This document shows, piece after piece, positions 1 to 7,336 of a stretch of DNA of 41,422 bases. A program made the position numbers and the translations under genes. The stretch lies in contig JAFLTX010000010.1 in NCBI GenBank assembly GCA_022509145.1, positions 4,014 to 45,435 of the forward strand, given 5' to 3'. The first letter of the stretch is position 1. Every line of letters begins with the position of its first letter. Origin of the DNA: Muribaculaceae bacterium (lineage in GTDB: Bacteria > Bacteroidota > Bacteroidia > Bacteroidales > Muribaculaceae). The notes beneath the pieces were generated by a model, which ran no database searches, was not told the origin of the DNA, and was given only the letters and a program-made list of their open reading frames with translations.

Positions 1-1544
1 CCGATCAGCAGATATCGCTCCTCTTCCATCGAGGTGGGGAAATAGAGCACCGGAGTCTTTCTGCGGGGGATGTAGTCAATGATCTTGGCCTTTGAGAGTT
101 CCACCAGTTTTTGATACACGTCGCTGGCCGGCAATTGCGAAGAATAGGCTATATCTTTCTCGTTGATAAACACATAGTCGGAAAACAAGCCGGGATATTT
201 ACGCAATATAGATGTAAGAAGTTTCTCATGAGCCGGCGAGGAGAGCTTTATGTGGTAGAGGTCGTCGCGGTCGGTGGTTACCGTGAGTCGGGAAGAATTT
301 TCAAACTCTTCGATAAAATCCACGTAACCAGCCTGGCTGAGAATCCTCAAGGCCGGGCGCACAGTTTTCTCCTCGAGGGCGAAGGTGCGGCAGAAAGTGG
401 GAAGGTCGAATTCGATCGTGCGGTCGAACCCTTCGCCCACCGACAGACGCGAATAGATGCAGGCAAGACTGTAGATCTGCTTGATGGTGTCTCTCGGCGG
501 AAATTCCGCCTCTACCCTTCTCCTGAGCATCTCCTTGTCGCGCTCGCGCACCAGCAGAATAGCGTGGGCCTCCTTCCCGTCGCGTCCGGCCCTGCCCGCT
601 TCCTGATAATACTCCTCGAGCGAGGGAGGCATATCGTAGTGGACCACGAGTCTCACATCTTCCTTGTTGATTCCCATGCCGAAGGCGTTGGTGGCCACCA
701 TCACCGGTATCTCGTTATCTTTCCATCGGTTCTGCCTCTCCTCTTTCATCTCCGGGGCCAAGCCGGCGTGATAATATGTGGCCTTCACTCCCATATTGCA
801 GAGATATTCCGCTATCTCTTTGGTTTTCTTGCGACTCCTCACGTATACTATGCAACTGCCGTGAGCTTTCGCCACCTCATTGTAGATGTCGTAAAGTTTG
901 CTGTCGGATTTTCGCACCTCATATTTTAGATTCTCGCGCCTTACGCTCCCCCTGAACTTTCTGAATCCCGTCCGGAACTGCAGCTGCCTGACGATATCCT
1001 CCTCCACCTCTGACGTTGCCGAGGCTGTAAGCGCCAATATCGGCGCATTCTTGAATATCTCACGCAGGCGTTTTATTTTCAGATAAGAGGGTCTGAAATC
1101 ATGGCCCCACTGCGAGATGCAGTGAGCTTCGTCTACCACGATGAGGCTCACTTTCAGCCGCTGGATGTCGCGGATAAACGAGATATTGTTGATACGTTCA
1201 GGGGAGATGTAGAGGAATTTGGCATTGTTGTAGAGAACCCGTTCCATTGCGCGTTTCTTCTCGGGATATGTCATCCCGGAATGGACATAGACTGCCTGCA
1301 CCCGGCGTTTCCTGAGGTTGTCCACCTGGTCTTTCATCAGCGAGATGAGCGGCGTCACGATTATTACCAGGCCGTCGGTCATCAGCCCGGGAACCTGAAA
1401 AGTCAGCGATTTGCCGCCACCTGTGGGGAGGATGCCGAGCGTGTCGTGTCCTGCGAGGACCGACTCAATGATCTCTTTCTGAAGCGGACGGAAAGCGTCG
1501 TAACCCCAGACCTTCTTAAGCAGTTTTTCCAAATTACCTTGCAC
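1..1544 (-). CDS. recQ: ATP-dependent DNA helicase, RecQ family (C-terminus cut by window edge)
   Basis: Superfamily 2 3'-5' DNA helicase acting in recombinational repair. About 514 codons are visible, reading in from the window edge. Helicase motifs appear in order: motif 0 (YDAFRPLQ), Walker A (PTGGGKS), DEAH box followed by the RecQ-specific aromatic loop (DEAHCISQWGHDFRPSY), and motif VI (QEAGRAGRDG). I place the start at the GTG at 1544: the frame is closed by the recJ stop (1551-1553) just upstream and no ATG is available before the conserved N-terminus. That leaves six bases between recJ and recQ, so the two are probably one transcript and functionally linked in end processing. The stretch after motif VI lacks the clustered four-cysteine zinc site of E. 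coli RecQ (only two scattered Cys are seen), so this is probably the zinc-less Bacteroidetes paralogue. Any HRDC domain would lie outside the window. Confidence 0.93.
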   Translation of the reverse strand, partial: MQGNLEKLLKKVWGYDAFRPLQKEIIESVLAGHDTLGILPTGGGKSLTFQVPGLMTDGLVIIVTPLISLMKDQVDNLRKRRVQAVYVHSGMTYPEKKRAMERVLYNNAKFLYISPERINNISFIRDIQRLKVSLIVVDEAHCISQWGHDFRPSYLKIKRLREIFKNAPILALTASATSEVEEDIVRQLQFRTGFRKFRGSVRRENLKYEVRKSDSKLYDIYNEVAKAHGSCIVYVRSRKKTKEIAEYLCNMGVKATYYHAGLAPEMKEERQNRWKDNEIPVMVATNAFGMGINKEDVRLVVHYDMPPSLEEYYQEAGRAGRDGKEAHAILLVRERDKEMLRRRVEAEFPPRDTIKQIYSLACIYSRLSVGEGFDRTIEFDLPTFCRTFALEEKTVRPALRILSQAGYVDFIEEFENSSRLTVTTDRDDLYHIKLSSPAHEKLLTSILRKYPGLFSDYVFINEKDIAYSSQLPASDVYQKLVELSKAKIIDYIPRRKTPVLYFPTSMEEERYLLI

Positions 1545-1550
1545 GTGGGG

Positions 1551-3284
1551 CTAATCTCTTGAAGGCCTGATGTCGCGGATTAGCAGTTGCACAGTGTTCT
1601 CCTTCCCCTGGCGCGACGACTCTTCGATGGTGTAGCAGATGTCGATGGGCTTGTGGGCGTGGATGTGCTCGAAATATTGCGCCATGTTGAAGGCTATGGC
1701 GTTGATTACACGGGAGGTGGAGTTGTCTTCAAGCTCGAGTTTGATATGCTCCATATTCTTCCCTACCAGGCGGCTGGTGCCGAAGTCGAACACGGCCTGG
1801 GTGCGGAATACGGGTTTCTGATTTCCCGGGCCGAAGGGATTGAACTTCCTCAGGGCAGCCACGAATTCCGGCGTGATTGCCGCAAAATCTATGGTGGCGT
1901 CGATATCAAGCTGAGGCTCAAGCTGGTTGGGCTGGATATGCTCGGCCACATACTCTTCGAACCGGCGTCTGAATTCCGGAATATTCTCCTCTTTGAGGGT
2001 AAGGCCGACAGCGTAGGTATGGCCGCCGAAATTCTCGAGCAGGTCGCGCGTGGAGTTGATGGCCGAGTAGATGTCGAAGCCTTGCACTGAGCGCGAGCTT
2101 CCGGTGGCGAAGCCGTTGGAATATGTGAGCACGACGGAGGGCTTGTAATATAGCTCGGTGAGCCTCGAGGCCACGATTCCGATGATTCCCTTATGCCAAT
2201 GCTTGTTGTAAATCACGATTGACCGTTTGTCTTCCACCGCGCTTACGTTCTTCTCTATCAGCTCGTTGGCTTCGTCGGTAATCCTCTTGTCGAGTTCCTT
2301 GCGGTCGTTGTTATACTGGTCGATAGCCTTCCCCTTCTCGTAGGCGTCATGAAGGTCGCGGCTCACGAGTAGCTCCACGGCCTCAGCACCGCTCTGCATA
2401 CGGCCGGAGGCATTGATGCGCGGTCCGATCTTGAATATTACGTCGGAGATGGAAATAGGCTTGTTGGTGAGCTTGCAGAGTCGGATTACGCTGCGCAACC
2501 CCAGGTTCGGGTTGGAATTGAGCCTGCGAAGCCCGTGATAGGCCATGATGCGGTTTTCGCCCACTATCGGCACAAGGTCTGAAGCGATGCTAACGGCCAC
2601 AAGGTCGAGCAGCGAGTTGAGCTCGTTGTGGTTGGAGAGCCCGTTGCTCAAGGCGAAACCCTGCATGAACTTGAACCCTACGCCGCAACCGCTCAGATGG
2701 GTGCAGGGATAAGGCGAGCCGGGCATCTTCGGGTTGAGGATTGCCACTGCCGGCGGCAGCTCTTCGTCGGGCACGTGGTGGTCGCAGATTATGAAGTCGA
2801 TACCTTTCTCGTTGGCATATTTGATCTCCTCCACAGCCTTGATGCCGCAGTCGAGCACGATGATGAGCTTCACGTCGTTCTCCACGGCGTAATCGATGCT
2901 TTTTAGCGAGATCCCGTAACCGTCTTCATAACGGGTCGGGATGTAATATTCAATGTTGCTGTAGTAATTCTGGAGATATTTGTAGACCAGGGCCACGGCA
3001 GTGGTACCGTCAACGTCATAGTCGCCGTAGATCATGATTCTCTCCTTGGCTCCCATCGCCTTGTTGAGGCGGTTTACGGCCTTGTCCATGTCGGGCATCA
3101 GGAAGGGATCGTGAAGGTCGTCGAGAGAGGGTTCGAGGAAAGCTTTGGCCTCTTCCGGCGATTTGACTCCTCGGCGCACCAGGAGCTCGGCAATCTCATT
3201 CATACCGCCACACTCGCGCGCAATCTCCTCAGAGAGAAGTTGCTCCGCACGCGTAAGGGGTTGATAATTCCACTGATTGCCCAT
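1551..3284 (-). CDS. recJ: Single-stranded-DNA-specific exonuclease RecJ
   Basis: 5'-3' exonuclease on single-stranded DNA, used with RecQ-type helicases in RecF-pathway recombination and mismatch or base-excision repair. The 577-residue protein is of normal family length. DHH-family metal-binding motifs are all visible: GDYDVDG (residues 87-93), VLDCG (around 143-147), CDHH (167-170), an ASDLVP motif with D236, the DHHA1 motif GPRINASGRM, and the C-terminal GGH...AVG loop. The ATG at 3284 is preceded at only three bases by a full AGGAGG Shine-Dalgarno, which is unusual for this phylum. recQ begins six bases after its stop, suggesting a recJ-recQ operon. A TAAATTTG -7-like element lies upstream at 3303-3310. 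Confidence 0.96.
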   Translation of the reverse strand: MGNQWNYQPLTRAEQLLSEEIARECGGMNEIAELLVRRGVKSPEEAKAFLEPSLDDLHDPFLMPDMDKAVNRLNKAMGAKERIMIYGDYDVDGTTAVALVYKYLQNYYSNIEYYIPTRYEDGYGISLKSIDYAVENDVKLIIVLDCGIKAVEEIKYANEKGIDFIICDHHVPDEELPPAVAILNPKMPGSPYPCTHLSGCGVGFKFMQGFALSNGLSNHNELNSLLDLVAVSIASDLVPIVGENRIMAYHGLRRLNSNPNLGLRSVIRLCKLTNKPISISDVIFKIGPRINASGRMQSGAEAVELLVSRDLHDAYEKGKAIDQYNNDRKELDKRITDEANELIEKNVSAVEDKRSIVIYNKHWHKGIIGIVASRLTELYYKPSVVLTYSNGFATGSSRSVQGFDIYSAINSTRDLLENFGGHTYAVGLTLKEENIPEFRRRFEEYVAEHIQPNQLEPQLDIDATIDFAAITPEFVAALRKFNPFGPGNQKPVFRTQAVFDFGTSRLVGKNMEHIKLELEDNSTSRVINAIAFNMAQYFEHIHAHKPIDICYTIEESSRQGKENTVQLLIRDIRPSRD

Positions 3285-3302
3285 AGTCCTCCTATTTTAC
3301 CG

Positions 3303-3334
3303 CAAATTTAGCAAAAAATTGCCAAATTTGCAAC
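3303..3334 (-). promoter_or_regulatory. Putative recJ-recQ promoter (Bacteroidetes type)
   Basis: On the minus strand TAAATTTG (3303-3310) fits the Bacteroidetes -7 consensus TAnnTTTG. A TTG lies about 20 bases further upstream (GTTG, 3331-3334), in the -33 position. The start codon of recJ is about 19 bases downstream, so the leader would be very short. This is a match to a degenerate consensus in AT-rich DNA, hence modest confidence. Confidence 0.4.
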
Positions 3335-3346
3335 AGCATTTGGGAA

Positions 3347-3376
3347 AGTTGTCAGTTTTCAGTTGTCAGTTTTCAG
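3347..3376. repeat. Short tandem repeat, 14-base unit, 2.1 copies
   Basis: The 14-mer AGTTGTCAGTTTTC occurs twice without mismatch (3347-3360 and 3361-3374) followed by the first two bases of a third copy. Each unit is itself two related 7-mers (AGTTGTC / AGTTTTC). It lies in the 183-base spacer between the recJ start and the stop codon of the MFS gene, upstream of the proposed recJ promoter. The rest of the spacer (3377-3467) shows nothing I can name. Confidence 0.85.
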
Positions 3377-3467
3377 ATATCGCCTGCTGAAACTGGTATT
3401 ATCGCTGCAGGTGTAATTGGCTCTTGACTTCACTGGAAGTCGGGGGCGCCCGTGGCCGGCCCAAAGT

Positions 3468-4895
3468 TTATTGGAGGGTGGCGGATTTGCGGAATGCAAA
3501 TGTGAAGAATGCTCCCACAAACATTACGATAGCCGACACTATCAGCACCAGGCTCGCTCCCCCGCTATGCATAAGAACGGGGATGAAGAAAACTCCCAAC
3601 ACCGCCCCTACTTTCCCCAGGGAGGCGGCTATACCGGTGCCGAAGCCGCGCGTTGCCACGGGGTAGACCTTGGGCGGCAAGACGAATGTCACAAGGTGCG
3701 GCCCCATGTTCAGGAATAATTCAAATGCCATAAAGGCCACAATTGAAATCCAGGTGCCCCAATGGTAACGGTAAGCCAGCAGCAGGATGATGAGAAAAAT
3801 CCCGCATAAAGCAAACCCGACCACCTGCATCCTGCAGATGTTGCTGCGTTTCTGTATCAGCCACAGGCCCAACAAGAATCCGGGAAGTATGATGCAGCTG
3901 ATAAAGAAGGTGACCAGAACGGAAGAGCTGACATGGTGGAGCGGAGAACCATACGTTTGCCCCGCTTCTATTCCGAGCGACATCACCAGAATAGGCAGGA
4001 AAACTCCGATGCCGTAGACCCCCAGTCCCTCGCAGGCCCATGGGATGCCGGTGAGGATTATTTTCTTCCAGTTTCTCTTTAAGAAACTACAGCTTTGTGA
4101 CTGAGCAGCTGGATTTTGCCGAGAGGCAAGCGAGGTATCAGAGGAGCTGCTTTCAGAGACAGTTTGTGGTGTGGCAGGAGCAGTTTCCTCGGGAGGCAGA
4201 ACAACGTCATTCCCCAAAAATTTCTGCAACATCTCCTCGGCTTCTTTGGGCCTACCGTGATGCTCGAGCCATTTCGGACTCTGGTAAAACCATATCCTGC
4301 AAACCACCATCAGTCCGGATATTGCCACCACAATCCACATCAGCTCAGGCCAGGTTGTCGCCGTTTTCCAGCGTTCAATAATCAGAAAGCAAATCCCGGC
4401 TACAATAATATTCCCGAAAGCTGATGCAGCTTTCGCGAGCCCGACCATGAAGGATTTCCATTTCACGGGCATCAGTTCGGAGATGTAGTTGGAATCAAGA
4501 CTGTACTCCCCTCCTATCCCGACGCCGATGATGAAGAGACATATAATCAAGACGGTGATATCCGGGAAAATGATGCTGATGACCGACGCTACCAGCACAA
4601 TTAACGGGCAGAGCCTGAACAGCAGGATATATCCGTATTTGTCGATCAGTTTACCGATGATCACCGAGCCGATGGCGATTCCCACGAGGTCGGCGGCGCC
4701 GATGATCCCCTGCATGGCCGAAGATAGTTCCGGACGGGTGATAATGTTGAGGAGCGGGATTAGGATACCGGCCAAAGTGGCCACGCCCGTACCGATGAGC
4801 TGACCTAAAGATGCCACGAATACAATCCAGATATGCCTCTTTCCGAGAGGCATATCTGCCATATCTATGAGTTTCGTTTGCTGAAGCTGAGCCAT
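3468..4895 (-). CDS. MFS transporter, sugar/phosphate-porter-like, substrate unknown
   Basis: Major facilitator superfamily carrier of 475 residues with about twelve membrane segments in two halves. Visible MFS features are the loop 2-3 motif (GKLIDKYGY, about 81-89), a GGEY...SNYISE segment in TM4-5 and, after TM6, PKWLEHHGRPKEAEEML, as in the sugar-porter and phosphate:H+ symporter branches. The central loop (about 228-276) is long and rich in Pro, Ser and Gln. The ATG at 4895 overlaps the urea-transporter stop as TGATG, so translation is probably coupled; a TTG three bases upstream is the only earlier start. Its position beside oxalate genes suggests a small organic anion, but the segments I can read do not look like the oxalate:formate antiporter family, and I do not assign a substrate. 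Confidence 0.85.
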   Translation of the reverse strand: MAQLQQTKLIDMADMPLGKRHIWIVFVASLGQLIGTGVATLAGILIPLLNIITRPELSSAMQGIIGAADLVGIAIGSVIIGKLIDKYGYILLFRLCPLIVLVASVISIIFPDITVLIICLFIIGVGIGGEYSLDSNYISELMPVKWKSFMVGLAKAASAFGNIIVAGICFLIIERWKTATTWPELMWIVVAISGLMVVCRIWFYQSPKWLEHHGRPKEAEEMLQKFLGNDVVLPPEETAPATPQTVSESSSSDTSLASRQNPAAQSQSCSFLKRNWKKIILTGIPWACEGLGVYGIGVFLPILVMSLGIEAGQTYGSPLHHVSSSVLVTFFISCIILPGFLLGLWLIQKRSNICRMQVVGFALCGIFLIILLLAYRYHWGTWISIVAFMAFELFLNMGPHLVTFVLPPKVYPVATRGFGTGIAASLGKVGAVLGVFFIPVLMHSGGASLVLIVSAIVMFVGAFFTFAFRKSATLQ

Positions 4896-5860
4896 CAATT
4901 GGCGGCCGGTTTCGGTGCGAATGCCTTATACGCCGGGAAAAGGAATATCCAGGTGGTGATGCAGAACGGTCCGGTAAGAGTCGGGAGACCCATCGGAGCG
5001 AAGAACGCGTTCATGGCTGCCTGCACGAAGACGGTGGCTATGATACCGATTATACACCAGATGGCTGCGCGCCACGAGAAGTTGCAGAAGGTTGCACCCA
5101 GGGCGATACCTGTAAGCACGGCGCTGAATCCGTAGAGACCCTCAGAGATGTCCGCGCCGGGGCCTTTCCAGCAAAGCGCGATGAAGAGCGAGAGAGCCGA
5201 TGCGATGGCAGCCCAAACGCACGCCCTGAGGCTGCTGACTGCCAGGGCTGCGAGGAAGAAGATTCCCGTTACCCACGAATTGATGAGGAACACCTGCGAA
5301 ATCCCGCGAAGCCAATATTTCACGAGGTCGACAAATTCGAGGCTGATCACCGGCGAGCCGCCCAGCGGGAGTTCCGGGTGGGAAAGGTTCGTCGGAGGCA
5401 TACCGCTGAAATAACGGGCTGCCAGCAGGAAGAAGTAGGTTGATATCACAAACGGGAAGGTAAGCGAGCTCACTCCCCATTTCCCCATTATATTGTCGAG
5501 GCCGGAGCGGACCCATGTGGTCATTGCGGCGCAGAACACGAGCCCAATCCACATACACCAGGTTTCACCAAGGAAAGTGGGGAAAGCGCATCCCACCAAC
5601 GCGCCGTTGAAGCCCCAGAGGCCCTGCGCTCCCTTCTGGTCGGGCAATTTAAGGATATATCCAGTAAGTGTGGATGCCAGAACTCCGGTCAGAGCGCCCC
5701 AGGCCACCAGATGGAACCCTTCGGCGTATGCGCCCCAGAAGATTCCGCAGAGGAAGAGCAGACCTGTCCACATATTGTCTTGAAACATCACCTGCCCCAC
5801 GCCGCGGAGGGTGGTGCGTGGAAATTCTTTTACTGATTGGGTTAGATACTTCGTGTCCAT
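4895..5860 (-). CDS. Urea transporter (UT family)
   Basis: Channel-like urea permease of the UT/Yut family, 321 residues from the ATG at 5860 (an in-frame TTG at 5893 would add 11 residues, but the ATG has AAAGAG just before it). The duplicated UT fold is visible as two related signature loops: GLWGFNGALVGCAFP in the first half and GLYGFSAVLTGIALG in the second, with about ten hydrophobic segments. It lets urea pass the inner membrane by facilitated diffusion. It is the first gene of a two-gene minus-strand unit with the MFS carrier (TGATG overlap) and is divergent from frc-oxc. No urease genes are in the window, so the fate of the urea cannot be read here. Confidence 0.9.
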   Translation of the reverse strand: MDTKYLTQSVKEFPRTTLRGVGQVMFQDNMWTGLLFLCGIFWGAYAEGFHLVAWGALTGVLASTLTGYILKLPDQKGAQGLWGFNGALVGCAFPTFLGETWCMWIGLVFCAAMTTWVRSGLDNIMGKWGVSSLTFPFVISTYFFLLAARYFSGMPPTNLSHPELPLGGSPVISLEFVDLVKYWLRGISQVFLINSWVTGIFFLAALAVSSLRACVWAAIASALSLFIALCWKGPGADISEGLYGFSAVLTGIALGATFCNFSWRAAIWCIIGIIATVFVQAAMNAFFAPMGLPTLTGPFCITTWIFLFPAYKAFAPKPAAN

Positions 5861-6003
5861 TCTCTTTAGTTTTGTTTGCGCAAATTTAGTCAAAATTTTA
5901 AGAATTCCTTATTTTTCCAAAATTTTATTATCGGCGCGAACAAAATTTTCCATCAAATGTTATAACTACAGAAAATATTATTAATAACCTAAACTTAATT
6001 GCT
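5861..6003. promoter_or_regulatory. Divergent promoter region between urea transporter and frc, with three CAAAATTTT copies
   Basis: This 143-base AT-rich spacer must hold the start signals for both transcription units. On the minus strand TAAATTTG (5881-5888) fits the -7 consensus TAnnTTTG about 20 bases before the urea-transporter ATG. On the plus strand TAGTTTTG (5867-5874) also fits, but would give frc a leader of about 125 bases; no convincing -33 partner was found for either. AAAATTTT, each time preceded by C, recurs at 5892-5899, 5919-5926 and 5942-5949, spaced 27 and 23 bases. These could be regulator sites or only AT-rich background. Confidence 0.4.
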
Positions 6004-7296
6004 ATGAACACAGCCCCTCTTCAAGGAATAAAGGTGGTAGATTTCACCAATGTTCAATCAGGCCCCTCATGCACCCAGATGCTCGCATGGTTCGGTGCAG
6101 AAGTAATCAAAATCGAACGCCCGGGAACAGGCGACCCCACGAGAACCGAGTTGCAATTCAGCCCGGACGCTCCGAGCTACTATTACCTGCAGCTCAACTC
6201 CGACAAGAAGTCGTTGACCCTTGACGCTGCTACCCCCGACGGAAAGGAGATCCTCACCCGTCTCATCAAGCAGTGCGACATTTTCGTGGAAAACCTCCAC
6301 CCCGGAGCAATGGATAAACTGGGATTCGGCTGGGATGCCGTTCACGCGTTGAATCCGCGTTGTATCTACGGAACCATCAAGGGTTTCCCGCAGGGTTCAC
6401 CCTACGCCCACCTCAAGGCTTACGAGCCCATCGCGCAGGTGACAGGCGGTGCTGCCACCACCACCGGCTGGTATAGCGGCGACGACAACATCCCGACGCA
6501 GAGCGGGGCAGCCCTCGGTGATTCCAACACCGGCATGCACCTCCTGATCGGTCTGCTCGCAGCCTTGCAGCAGAGAGAAAGGACCGGCGAAGGCTGCTAC
6601 GTATATCAGTCGATGCACAATGCATGCCTCAACCTCTGCCGCATCAAGACACGCGACCAGCTCACTCTCGACAAGCTCGGATATCTCGTGCAGTATCCGC
6701 AATATCCCAACGAAAAATTCCCCGACTACGTTCCCCGCTCGGGCAACATCGAAGGCGGCGGCGTATTGGGCTGGACTTACAAATGTAAGAATTGGGCCAC
6801 AGACCCCAACGACTACGTATACGTAATCGTGGAACGCGGAACCAAGCAGTTTGAAAACTTCTGCAAGGTGATCGGCTTTGAAGACTGGCTCACCAATCCC
6901 GACTTCAGCACAGCTGACGCCCGCGACAAACATAAGAGCGAGATCTGGCAGCGTATCCAGAACTACACCATCACCAAGACAAAATACGAGGTGACTCAAG
7001 AACTTGGCACACAGGGCATCCCGTGCGGACCGGTGCTCAATATGAAGGAGATTCTCGCCGACGAAAGTCTCTACGCCAACCAGTCGCTGGTGAAGATCCA
7101 GCAGGGCGGCAATGTGGGCGAATTCGTAACAGTGGGTTGCCCGTGCACCTTCTCGAACTATCAGCCTAACTACGGTCCTGCTCCCGAACTCGGCGGCAAC
7201 AACAACGAGATACTCTCGAGCCTCGGATATACTGCCGAAGAGATCGCAGGATTTGCCAAGAACGGTACAACCGAACCCGTGGACGGCCATATGTAA
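6004..7296 (+). CDS. frc: Formyl-CoA:oxalate CoA-transferase (class III CoA-transferase)
   Basis: Transfers CoA from formyl-CoA to oxalate, giving oxalyl-CoA for the decarboxylase encoded next. At 430 residues it matches FRC/YfdW length, and from memory it follows E. coli YfdW closely (LQGIKV, VQSGPSCTQMLAWFGA, VIKIERPG). The catalytic aspartate lies in GAALGDSNTGMH (D173). Tyr140 (HLKAYE) and Gln18 also match known active-site residues. Two positions differ: the residue equivalent to Trp48 of O. formigenes FRC (Gln in YfdW) is Glu49, and the flexible tetraglycine loop reads EGGGVLG (250-256) instead of GGGGQPG. The start ATG has an A/T-rich leader without Shine-Dalgarno, usual for the phylum. 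oxc follows after 40 bases. A related class III transferase with another acid is possible, but the oxc neighbour argues for oxalate. Confidence 0.92.
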   Translation: MNTAPLQGIKVVDFTNVQSGPSCTQMLAWFGAEVIKIERPGTGDPTRTELQFSPDAPSYYYLQLNSDKKSLTLDAATPDGKEILTRLIKQCDIFVENLHPGAMDKLGFGWDAVHALNPRCIYGTIKGFPQGSPYAHLKAYEPIAQVTGGAATTTGWYSGDDNIPTQSGAALGDSNTGMHLLIGLLAALQQRERTGEGCYVYQSMHNACLNLCRIKTRDQLTLDKLGYLVQYPQYPNEKFPDYVPRSGNIEGGGVLGWTYKCKNWATDPNDYVYVIVERGTKQFENFCKVIGFEDWLTNPDFSTADARDKHKSEIWQRIQNYTITKTKYEVTQELGTQGIPCGPVLNMKEILADESLYANQSLVKIQQGGNVGEFVTVGCPCTFSNYQPNYGPAPELGGNNNEILSSLGYTAEEIAGFAKNGTTEPVDGHM

Positions 7297-7336
7297 TCTT
7301 ACGGAGTATTGCATTAACCATTAATTATCGAAAGCT

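Noticed and set aside
3468-4895. Oxalate:formate antiporter (OxlT type)
   Set aside because: Location is suggestive, but the loops and motifs look like the sugar/phosphate porter branch of the MFS, and I could not point to OxlT features.
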